Assembly (NCBI GenBank): GCA_026712605.1
Contig: JAPORL010000201.1
Span: forward strand, 1-10,653
From: Pseudobdellovibrionaceae bacterium
GTDB lineage: Bacteria; Bdellovibrionota; Bdellovibrionia; Bdellovibrionales; UBA1609
Reading direction: 5' to 3'
Length of the DNA: 10,653 bases
A model generated the notes under the pieces. That model was not told the origin of the DNA, ran no database searches, and saw only the letters and a program-made list of their open reading frames with translations. The stretch's first letter is position 1. Each line of letters starts with the position of its first letter. Positions 1 to 6,189 of the stretch are shown piece by piece. The position numbers and the translations under genes were made by a program.

Positions 1-31
1 CCTCTAAATTTTTAAACTAAGACTTATCTTT

Positions 32-1687
32 TCAGGGTGGAAGTAAAATACAATCTCTAATGCTTTTTTGATCGGTTAAAATCATAACCAACCTTTCAAT
101 ACCCAGTCCTACCCCACCAGTAGGAGGCATACCCAACTCTAAGGCATGAATGAAGTTCTCATCTAAAGGATGAGAATCTTCAAAGTTTTTATCTTCAGAA
201 GAGGGCTTAAAGATATCTTCCTTTTTTTCCCAGCGATTTTGCTCTTCTAATCTTTCCCTTTGATCAATAGGATCATTTAACTCTGTATAAGCATTTCCTA
301 ACTCCATTCCTGCAATATAGGGTTCAAAACGCTCTACTAATGTTTTATACTTTGATTGCTTTTTTCTATGCTTTTTTGTAAGGGGGGAAACAGAAAGAGG
401 AAAATCTATAATAAATGTAGGATTCCATAAGTGCTTTTCTGCTAAAATTTCAAAAACTAAAACAGCTAAAGCTCCTTTTAAATTTTCTTTTTTTTCTGAA
501 GAAAGATATTTAATATTTAAAGCCTCTTCATATTTTCTGTAATCCCCTTTAGGCTCTAATTTTTTTATAAACTTAAATAAATCAGGAAAGCTTATTTTAC
601 TAATATCAATATTTTTACTCCCACTTAAAGCCTCTCTTAAGTTTTCTTGATTGTTATTTTCCAAGTCACTGTATTTTTTAATAGCCTCTTTTAGGGATAA
701 AGTCTCCCATTTTCCAAAATTTAATTCTTTTCCTTGATATTCAATTTTTAAAGAGCCTTTTATTTTTTTAACAACATAATTTACCAGTTTTTCAAATTGT
801 TTCATTTGATATTTATAATCCGTATAGGCTTCATAATATTCCATCATTGTAAATTCAGGGTTATGTGTTCGATCTATTCCTTCGTTTCTAAAGTTTTTTC
901 CAATTTCATAAACTTTTTCAAAACCACCTACAATCAGTTTTTTTAAGTAAATTTCTGGTGAAATTTTAAGATACATTTTTTTATTATTTAAGCGTCTAAA
1001 ATGAGTTTCAAAAGGCTCTGCTAAAGCTCCTCCATATACAGATTGCAAAACAGGAGTTTCCACTTCCATAAAGCCTTTTTTATTCATAAAATTTCTAATT
1101 TCTGTTATCACTTGAGATCGAATTTTAAATATCTTTTTAGACTTTTGATCCATTATTAAATCCATGTAGCGATAACGATATTTAAGCTCTTTATCCTCTA
1201 AACCATGGTATTTTTCAGGTAAAGCTGATACACTTTTACATAAAATTTTTAAACTCTGAACTCTTAAAGAAAGTTCCCCTCTTTTTGTTTTAAAAAGCTT
1301 ACCTCTTAAAGATAAAATATCTCCAATATCACAAAGCTTCCATAGTTCCCAAGGGCTTAATTTAATTTTCTGATCTGTGGGGGATTTCAAATCAGAGTTT
1401 GAGCTTACAAAGTCATCCCTGCGAATATAACACTGTAAGTTGTTATGCTCGTCTTCTAAATTAAAAAAATCAGCTTTTCCCATAGGCCGTTTTCGCATCA
1501 AACGACCAGCAATACAAAAAAACTGTTCTGGTAAAGGCTCTTTTTTATCAATTAACTCTTGAATAGAATCTCTATCTCTATTTCCCCAACCCGACATCTT
1601 CCAAGTATGAGGATAAGGATTAACTTTTCGTTTTAAAAGCTCCTCTCGCTTTCTTAATTTTTCCTGTTTTATAGGATTATCTTTCAT
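32..1687 (-). CDS. lysS: Lysyl-tRNA synthetase, class II
   Basis: Charges tRNA-Lys with lysine using ATP, in the cytoplasm. Seen in the 551-residue product: an N-terminal OB-fold anticodon-binding region (about residues 55-150, including GRLMRKRPMGKADFFNLED), motif 1 around KKGFMEVETPVLQ (203-215), motif 2 as FRNEGIDRTHNPEFTMMEYY (266-285), and motif 3 as GVGLGIERLVM (525-535). The C-terminus ends in the family's IRDCILLP block. Class II bacterial LysRS is usually about 490-510 residues. The extra length here lies mainly between motifs 2 and 3 (about 340-402, a Lys/Glu/Asn-rich insert), with smaller additions near 95-115 and 485-510. The ATG start is preceded by TTAGGA at a normal distance. 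It is downstream of the aldolase gene on the same strand, with a 127-base spacer in which I see no clear terminator. The assignment is firm; the role of the insert is unknown. Confidence 0.97.
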   Translation of the reverse strand: MKDNPIKQEKLRKREELLKRKVNPYPHTWKMSGWGNRDRDSIQELIDKKEPLPEQFFCIAGRLMRKRPMGKADFFNLEDEHNNLQCYIRRDDFVSSNSDLKSPTDQKIKLSPWELWKLCDIGDILSLRGKLFKTKRGELSLRVQSLKILCKSVSALPEKYHGLEDKELKYRYRYMDLIMDQKSKKIFKIRSQVITEIRNFMNKKGFMEVETPVLQSVYGGALAEPFETHFRRLNNKKMYLKISPEIYLKKLIVGGFEKVYEIGKNFRNEGIDRTHNPEFTMMEYYEAYTDYKYQMKQFEKLVNYVVKKIKGSLKIEYQGKELNFGKWETLSLKEAIKKYSDLENNNQENLREALSGSKNIDISKISFPDLFKFIKKLEPKGDYRKYEEALNIKYLSSEKKENLKGALAVLVFEILAEKHLWNPTFIIDFPLSVSPLTKKHRKKQSKYKTLVERFEPYIAGMELGNAYTELNDPIDQRERLEEQNRWEKKEDIFKPSSEDKNFEDSHPLDENFIHALELGMPPTGGVGLGIERLVMILTDQKSIRDCILLPP

Positions 1688-1814
1688 TATAATTTCCTAA
1701 TAAGTTTTTTTAGTTTTTTGTTTTAACTACTTTATTTTACTTTAAAAAATTATTTCTCGCTTATTCATTCTTTTCTTTTTTATAAAAAAATATCAATATT
1801 AAAAAGGGGAAGAG

Positions 1815-2717
1815 TTAAACAGACTTTTTATAAATTTCCATAATTTCTTTAAGGAGGACTAAAGCTTCCTCTTTAGGTCTTTGAAAAACATTTCTGCCCA
1901 CAATACTTCCAAAAGCACCCCCTTTAGCTAAAAGTTTAATCTCTCCTAAAAGATCTGTTTTATCCTTAGCGGGACCACCACTAAATATAATAATTCTTCG
2001 TCCAGAAAATCCAGCTTGAATAACATGAGCCACCCTTTTATCTAAACTATCAGAAGAAGTTTTTAATTTTTGCTTTTCAAAAAAATCAGCAGGAGGTTTG
2101 ACTTTCACAATATGAGCGCCCAACTGACAAGCAATATGAGCAGAATAGGCCACCACATCTAAAGCTGTTTCAGCCTCTTTAGATAAACTTCCCCCTCTGG
2201 GATAAGACCAAATGACTAAAGGTAGACCTGCTTTTCTGGCTTCTCTGCCCAGTTTAACAGCTGATTCATACATAGAAAGGCTATCCTCACTTCCCGGATA
2301 AATAGTAAAGCCAATAGCAGAGCAACCCAATCTCAAAGCCTCTTCTACTCCTGAAGTGATTGCGGGCAAAGGGCTTTTTGGATTTTTATATAAACTATCT
2401 GAATTATTTGCCTTTAAAATCAAAGGAATTTGACCCGCAAATTCCCGAGCCACTGAATCTATAAAACCAAAAGGAGCTGAATAAGCATTACAACCTGCTG
2501 ATATTGCTAACTCAAAGTGATAAGCGGGATCATAAGAAGGAGGATTTTTAAAAAAACTAGCATCCGGGCCATGTTCAAAACCTTGATCGACCGGAAAAAT
2601 AACTAACTTACCTGTTCCTGCGAGTGAGCCATGATTAAATATCTTAGCTAATTGAGACAAAACACCAGGATTATCTCCCCCATAATTTTTTAAAATATCT
2701 TTTACTTTTTTCGTCAT
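1815..2717 (-). CDS. fbaB: Class I fructose-bisphosphate aldolase, DhnA/FbaB type
   Basis: Predicted to cleave fructose 1,6-bisphosphate reversibly into dihydroxyacetone phosphate and glyceraldehyde 3-phosphate through a Schiff base, in cytoplasmic glycolysis or gluconeogenesis. The 300-residue product shows DhnA/DeoC-family TIM-barrel landmarks. These are LVIFPVDQGFEHG (38-50, with the conserved Asp44), GFTIYPGS (136-143, with Tyr140 at the expected acid/base position), AHIVKVKPP (201-209, where Lys205 aligns with the family's Schiff-base lysine), and phosphate-binding loops IIIFSGGPA and GSIVGRNVFQRP near the C-terminus. E. coli FbaB is about 350 residues, so this is a compact version. The ATG is preceded by AAAGAGG at good spacing. 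It is the first gene of the minus-strand pair with lysS and is divergent from nfu. The paralogue 2-amino-3,7-dideoxy-D-threo-hept-6-ulosonate synthase is a less likely alternative, since that enzyme is usually shorter. Confidence 0.9.
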   Translation of the reverse strand: MTKKVKDILKNYGGDNPGVLSQLAKIFNHGSLAGTGKLVIFPVDQGFEHGPDASFFKNPPSYDPAYHFELAISAGCNAYSAPFGFIDSVAREFAGQIPLILKANNSDSLYKNPKSPLPAITSGVEEALRLGCSAIGFTIYPGSEDSLSMYESAVKLGREARKAGLPLVIWSYPRGGSLSKEAETALDVVAYSAHIACQLGAHIVKVKPPADFFEKQKLKTSSDSLDKRVAHVIQAGFSGRRIIIFSGGPAKDKTDLLGEIKLLAKGGAFGSIVGRNVFQRPKEEALVLLKEIMEIYKKSV

Positions 2718-2953
2718 AATTAACCTCTTTAGTTTAAAGCTATTTATTTTTTATCAGTCAATCTAAAATATATTTTTCTATCCTTTACTCCCCTCATAGA
2801 CTATTTTTCAAAAAATGAAGAACAATAACTTTCATACAAAAAGTATTATACTCAATAGGAAAACAATTTACAAAAAAATAACTTTAATAAAAAATAAAAA
2901 TATAATGAGATATTTAAATAAAAACTCAAAAAATTACAAGTCTCAATTTTTTA

Positions 2954-2982
2954 ATGACAATTTATGTATTTTTTAATATATT
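2954..2982 (+). promoter_or_regulatory. Candidate sigma-70-like promoter for nfu
   Basis: ATGACA (2954-2959, one mismatch to TTGACA) and TATATT (2977-2982, one mismatch to TATAAT) are separated by exactly 17 bases. Transcription would be expected to start about 7 bases past the -10 box, which is at the ATG of nfu (2989). No Shine-Dalgarno sequence lies before that ATG. In DNA this AT-rich, chance matches are common, so the call is tentative. Confidence 0.35.
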
Positions 2983-2988
2983 AAAACC

Positions 2989-3540
2989 ATGCCTTTTAAA
3001 GTTATGTATGAAAGCACTCCAAATCCACACTCTTTAAAATTTATAGTGGATTCCAAAATATGTGATGAAATTGTTGAAATTACAAATCGGACTCAAGCCA
3101 AACGATCTCCTTTAGCTTTAAAAATTTTAGGCTTTCCTTGGGCTAAATCTGTTTTCTTAGGTGAAAATTTTGTAACGGTTACCAAAGAAGATTGGCTGGA
3201 ATGGGATATGATATGTGATCCTATTTGTGAACTCATACAAGATCATCTCAATGAAGGAGAGGCAGTTCTTCTTCCCAAACAAACAGAAAAAAACTCAAAC
3301 AATCCAGAAGATTCTGAGGATATAAAGAAAATAAAAGAAGTTTTAGAAACAGATATTCAACCCGCTGTAGCTATGGATGGAGGCTATATTGAGTTTGTCT
3401 CTTATGAAAATGGAATTGTTTATCTAAGCCTTCAAGGAGCCTGTTCTGGCTGTCCCAGCTCCACTGTCACACTTAAACAAGGGATTGAAAGCCGGCTCAA
3501 GCAATTTGTTCCTGATATTAAAGAAGTTTTGGAAGTTTAA
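2989..3540 (+). CDS. nfu: Nfu-type iron-sulfur cluster scaffold/carrier (Nfu_N plus NifU-like domain)
   Basis: Predicted to carry Fe-S clusters to client apoproteins in the cytoplasm. The 183-residue product has two domains. An Nfu_N domain covers about residues 5-92, starting with the family signature ESTPNPHSLKFIV (8-20). A NifU-like C-terminal domain (about 110-183) contains DIQPAVAMDGGYIEFV (122-137) and the cluster-ligating motif GACSGCPSS, with Cys152 and Cys155. A short polar linker (98-112) joins them. This layout is typical of mitochondrial, alphaproteobacterial and some other bacterial Nfu proteins, and differs from E. coli NfuA, whose N-terminal domain is A-type-like. Met1 at 2989 was kept. 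Met6 at 3004 would also leave the domain intact, and neither has a convincing Shine-Dalgarno sequence. The gene stands alone and is followed 48 bases downstream by a palindromic repeat that may end its transcript. Confidence 0.93.
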   Translation: MPFKVMYESTPNPHSLKFIVDSKICDEIVEITNRTQAKRSPLALKILGFPWAKSVFLGENFVTVTKEDWLEWDMICDPICELIQDHLNEGEAVLLPKQTEKNSNNPEDSEDIKKIKEVLETDIQPAVAMDGGYIEFVSYENGIVYLSLQGACSGCPSSTVTLKQGIESRLKQFVPDIKEVLEV

Positions 3541-3582
3541 ACTAAAATTTTTAGAAAATTTTAAATTTCCATATTCTTAATA

Positions 3583-3712
3583 TTTCCTAAAAGCTTATAA
3601 GATACAAGGCTCAAGAACTCAGACATGCGTTTTGCCACAAAGCGACCTATAGTCGCTATGTGTTCAAATTCAAACTCGTTTTAAATCTTATATCTTATAA
3701 GCTTTTAGGAAA
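3583..3712. repeat. Imperfect palindromic repeat element, copy A
   Basis: The ends form a perfect 22-base inverted repeat (3583-3604 against 3691-3712). The element shared with the array further right is the 118 bases from AAAAGC to GCTTTT (3589-3706). Its centre folds into a 27-base hairpin (3636-3662), with AGCGAC (3641-3646) pairing with GTCGCT (3652-3657). The reverse complement of the copy at 4683-4801 matches it closely. A 58-base core (3621-3678) differs at about 5 positions, while the outer arms are more diverged. No open frame of note lies inside it. It sits between the converging ends of nfu and the 3767-4225 gene, so it could end transcription from both sides. In size and shape it resembles ERIC-like or MITE-like intergenic palindromes, but I do not recognise the sequence as a named family. 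Confidence 0.9.
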
Positions 3713-3766
3713 GTTACAAAAGATATGGGAAACTATATGTAATAGAACAGTCATCCTAATGAACAA

Positions 3767-4225
3767 CTAATCTACATACTCTTTAGGATAACATTTGCTG
3801 ATTTGATCTATAAGCCTATTTATCTCATTAATAGAAGCTATAGTCTTCCAAGCATTCACAACCGTAAAAGCTACTCTCTCTTCATCACTGCGATTGATTT
3901 GTAGCAGGGCTGTTTCGTAATCATAATTAAAAAGAATATCAAATAAATAACCTCTTAAAAAATTGTATTGTCTTCCAAAGGTTTTAAGTGTTTGATTTTT
4001 TTCTACAAGATCTTGTCTTTCCCTACAAGTATTTGCACCCTGTAAATCTTCAAACAAATCTAAAAGATCGTCTCTCTGTTGTATGGTTAAATAAGAGTCT
4101 GTGCTTTGAGAGGCCAAATAAGTGACAGAATAATCCTTCCAAGCATCAAACCAATCTGAAAAACCCTGAAATTGTCCATTTTGACAGGAACTGCAAAAAA
4201 TAATAATCAAGATAAACCTTTTCAT
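3767..4225 (-). CDS. Small exported protein, probable lipoprotein, function unknown
   Basis: The 152-residue product starts MKRFILIIIFCSSCQNG: two basic residues, a short hydrophobic stretch, then Cys14 preceded by CSS. This looks like a lipoprotein signal, but the -3 position is Cys rather than the usual Leu/Val/Ile, so the lipobox is atypical. The mature part is rich in Asp, aromatic residues and predicted helix (DLLDLFEDL, YLFDILFNYDYETALL, INEINRLIDQI), with two further cysteines (67 and 145) that could pair in the periplasm. I recognise no domain. The ATG has only a weak AAG-type ribosome binding sequence. The gene is isolated, with copy A of the palindromic repeat on its 3' side and the opposite-facing repeat array on its 5' side. 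Its length, signal-like start and normal codon use argue that it is real. Confidence 0.7.
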   Translation of the reverse strand: MKRFILIIIFCSSCQNGQFQGFSDWFDAWKDYSVTYLASQSTDSYLTIQQRDDLLDLFEDLQGANTCRERQDLVEKNQTLKTFGRQYNFLRGYLFDILFNYDYETALLQINRSDEERVAFTVVNAWKTIASINEINRLIDQISKCYPKEYVD

Positions 4226-4424
4226 CTTACTTAATTTATCGGATTTTTAAATTTTGATCTTTAATGAGTCAAAAAAAATTTTAAAAATCAGCTTTTTTAT
4301 TAAAAATTATAAAAATATTCAAAATCTTAGAAAGATTTTAAGTCTGACCATTTTTAATACCTTTAGTATCTTTATTAAAAGTTTGTAAGAATATTCTATA
4401 AACTCCTATTTAAGTCTATTGATC
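4226..4424. other. Gene-free AT-rich spacer upstream of the lipoprotein gene
   Basis: No credible gene is seen on either strand. A 7-base stem-loop, AAAATCT and AGATTTT around a 5-base loop, lies at 4321-4339. The last 18 bases (4407-4424) match the tail of the 129-base repeat unit at 14 of 18 positions, so the tandem unit probably includes some original flanking sequence. Any promoter for the minus-strand lipoprotein gene should be here, but I could not pick one out. Confidence 0.5.
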
Positions 4425-4553
4425 AAAAGCTTAGTAAGATACAAAGCTAAAAACGAGTTCGGATTTGAATACATAGCGACTGTAAGTCGCTTTGTGGCAA
4501 ACCGCATATCTTAGTTTTTAAGTCTTATTTAGATATTTTTAAGTTTCTTGATG
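4425..4553. repeat. Tandem repeat unit 1 (right arm degenerate)
   Basis: This is the first 129-base unit. It differs from unit 2 by a T for C just before the central hairpin and a G for A in the hairpin loop. The left arm matches the complete element. The right arm after CCGCAT has lost most of its match to the terminal inverted repeat, so this unit alone cannot form the full palindrome. Confidence 0.9.
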
Positions 4554-4682
4554 AAAAGCTTAGTAAGATACAAAGCTAAAAACGAGTTCGGATTTGAACA
4601 CATAGCGACTATAAGTCGCTTTGTGGCAAACCGCATATCTTAGTTTTTAAGTCTTATTTAGATATTTTTAAGTTTCTTGATG
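4554..4682. repeat. Tandem repeat unit 2 (right arm degenerate)
   Basis: This is the second 129-base unit, with the same degenerate right arm as unit 1. Its first 83 bases are identical to unit 3. The near identity of units 1 and 2 across their whole length points to a recent tandem duplication. Confidence 0.9.
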
Positions 4683-4801
4683 AAAAGCTTAGTAAGATAC
4701 AAAGCTAAAAACGAGTTCGGATTTGAACACATAGCGACTATAAGTCGCTTTGTGGCAAACCGCATGTCCGAGTTTTTAGCTTTGTATCTTAATAAGCTTT
4801 T
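4683..4801. repeat. Complete palindromic repeat element, copy B (119 bases)
   Basis: The left end 4683-4711 and right end 4773-4801 are inverted repeats matching at 28 of 29 positions. The pairing extends three more bases outward (ATG against CAT). The centre holds a 12-base-pair hairpin with one mismatch (4728-4754). Read on the minus strand, it follows the stop of the 4813-6189 gene by 11 bases, in the same orientation that copy A has relative to nfu. As RNA it would form a long hairpin that could end or protect the operon transcript. Confidence 0.92.
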
Positions 4802-4812
4802 CATATAATAAT

Positions 4813-6189
4813 TTAATAGGAAATGGCTTTTATAAACCTTTGCTCTTTTTCATCCAGTTTTCTATTCATACGATGAACCATCATAAAAATATTATCTTCT
4901 CTTACTCCAACACTGTCACTTCCGATCAAAACCGATTTATCACCTAAAAAACCTATACCTTTTTTAGAATCACCAGCCATTCCATGCATTTTCTTTAACA
5001 TCTCCTTCATCTGATCAGCAATACTAGATTTTGGTTTTGTAGAAGATACCATATTATCAGAAGGAGATCGTGAAGATTCATCTCCTGCTATTTTATTAAA
5101 ATTAGCAGAAAGACCTTTATTAAGATTCGTATCATTTTGGGCTAAAATTCCTAAATCTTCTTCATTAGAATCTCCCACACCATGTTTTTCCAAAAAATCT
5201 GTATTCTTTTTATTCAAATTTGCCATGATTTTCTGTGCTTGTTTTTTTTGAGCTGGTGTCAGTTTATTATAGTTAAAGGCCTTAGTTTCAGCAAGACTAC
5301 TATCAGATAGAGGGCTTTTTCCCTTAGGCCATCCTTTTTGAGGCTTTAAAGTGTCAAACAAGTCCTCTACAAAAGTATCACCAGCTAGCGTGTTTGTAGG
5401 ATCTTTAGGATCTTCTTTTTTTAAACAATTAACATCTCCGGGAGCGCATTTAAAAGGATCTAAAATAGGTTCTAAGCGATCACAATTTGCTTGAAGCCCC
5501 TGACAACCAGGAGGATATATGGAATCATCATTATTTGGATTATCTGAATCATAATCAGAACAACTGGGATCATTAACTGTCGTACAAAGAGCTTGAGCTG
5601 TTTCTCCTAACTCATTTTTTTTGCCAAACATTGCTTTTGTTTGAAGACCCGCCGCCGCCGTCATACCTAGCAACATAGCGCACTGACCACAACAGCTTGG
5701 ATGCGTTACCCAACAACAAGAACTGCAAGTCGTTTTTGCTTTGTATCCTAAAAATGCAGTTGTTCCCACTCCCACATAGGCTAAAAGATTTGTTTCTTTC
5801 TTTTTCTTTTGCACTTGTTCTAAGGGAGATTTACTAGCCTCCTCTGTTTTCAATTTTTTATGTTCATTTCTTGCAGATATCATATCATCTAATTTCTTTT
5901 TGTGTGTTTCATAGTTAAGTTTTTGAGTGTGGCAGTATTTTTTATCACACTCCTCATCACTAGGAGAATCAATACAAACAATATTAGAAGGACAGTTTTT
6001 TACTTTGCAAGTTTTTCGGCAAGAATCCCAATTATTTTTTAACTGTTGAACATAGCTTGCTTTTTCCCTCTCTACTTGATTCATCTGAGCTTGTTCTTCT
6101 GAGGACATTGCCACAGAAAAAGAGCTTATAAAAATCAACATAAAAAATATTCTTACTGACATATTTTCTTTTTTATTTTTTAAGGACAT
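4813..6189 (-). CDS. Exported cysteine-rich protein, second gene of a coupled pair, function unknown
   Basis: The chosen start is the ATG at 6187-6189, giving 458 residues, because AGAGAGGTGAA lies directly before it. The longer frame begins at a TTG (6207), and that extension is mostly the ribosome binding site itself. Residues 1-27 form a signal peptide (SVRIFFMLIFISSFSVA, likely cleaved after Ala27). A charged, probably helical region follows, with six cysteines (57, 61, 66, 72, 81, 86). Two Ala/Gly-rich hydrophobic stretches (about 135-151 and 170-188) flank a dense cysteine knot, CSSCCWVTHPSCCGQC (155-170). Six more cysteines lie at 202-255. All 18 cysteines lie between residues 57 and 255. 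The rest is a disordered, Asn/Ser/Lys-rich tail ending in a helix with DNIFMMVHRMNRKL. I recognise no family. It overlaps the upstream gene by 10 bases, so the two are probably translated together and exported together. Confidence 0.82.
   Translation of the reverse strand: MSLKNKKENMSVRIFFMLIFISSFSVAMSSEEQAQMNQVEREKASYVQQLKNNWDSCRKTCKVKNCPSNIVCIDSPSDEECDKKYCHTQKLNYETHKKKLDDMISARNEHKKLKTEEASKSPLEQVQKKKKETNLLAYVGVGTTAFLGYKAKTTCSSCCWVTHPSCCGQCAMLLGMTAAAGLQTKAMFGKKNELGETAQALCTTVNDPSCSDYDSDNPNNDDSIYPPGCQGLQANCDRLEPILDPFKCAPGDVNCLKKEDPKDPTNTLAGDTFVEDLFDTLKPQKGWPKGKSPLSDSSLAETKAFNYNKLTPAQKKQAQKIMANLNKKNTDFLEKHGVGDSNEEDLGILAQNDTNLNKGLSANFNKIAGDESSRSPSDNMVSSTKPKSSIADQMKEMLKKMHGMAGDSKKGIGFLGDKSVLIGSDSVGVREDNIFMMVHRMNRKLDEKEQRFIKAISY

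Larger units (their letters stand above)
4425..4801. repeat. Array of three tandem 129-base repeat units, last one a complete palindrome
   Basis: Units begin with AAAAGCTTAGTAAGATAC at 4425, 4554 and 4683, an exact 129-base period. Units 1 and 2 differ at only 2 of 129 positions. Unit 3 is identical to unit 2 for its first 83 bases, then has a different right end that completes a terminal inverted repeat. Each unit carries the central hairpin AGCGACT / AGTCGCT (4475-4491, 4604-4620, 4733-4749). The family is the same as copy A at 3589-3706 but inverted. The array ends 11 bases past the stop codon of the 4813-6189 gene. The period, the palindromic units and the absence of variable spacers exclude a CRISPR array. 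Confidence 0.95.

Noticed and set aside
2718..2953. Small gene or RNA in the divergent spacer between the aldolase gene and nfu
   Set aside because: The stretch is extremely AT-rich with frequent stops in all frames, and I found no stable structure or coding signal.
4425..4801. CRISPR array
   Set aside because: The 129-base period is too long, the units are palindromic and contiguous without unique spacers, and no cas gene is present.
3583..4801. A full insertion sequence or transposon
   Set aside because: No transposase or other recombination enzyme is encoded between or inside the repeats; only a small probable lipoprotein gene is present.
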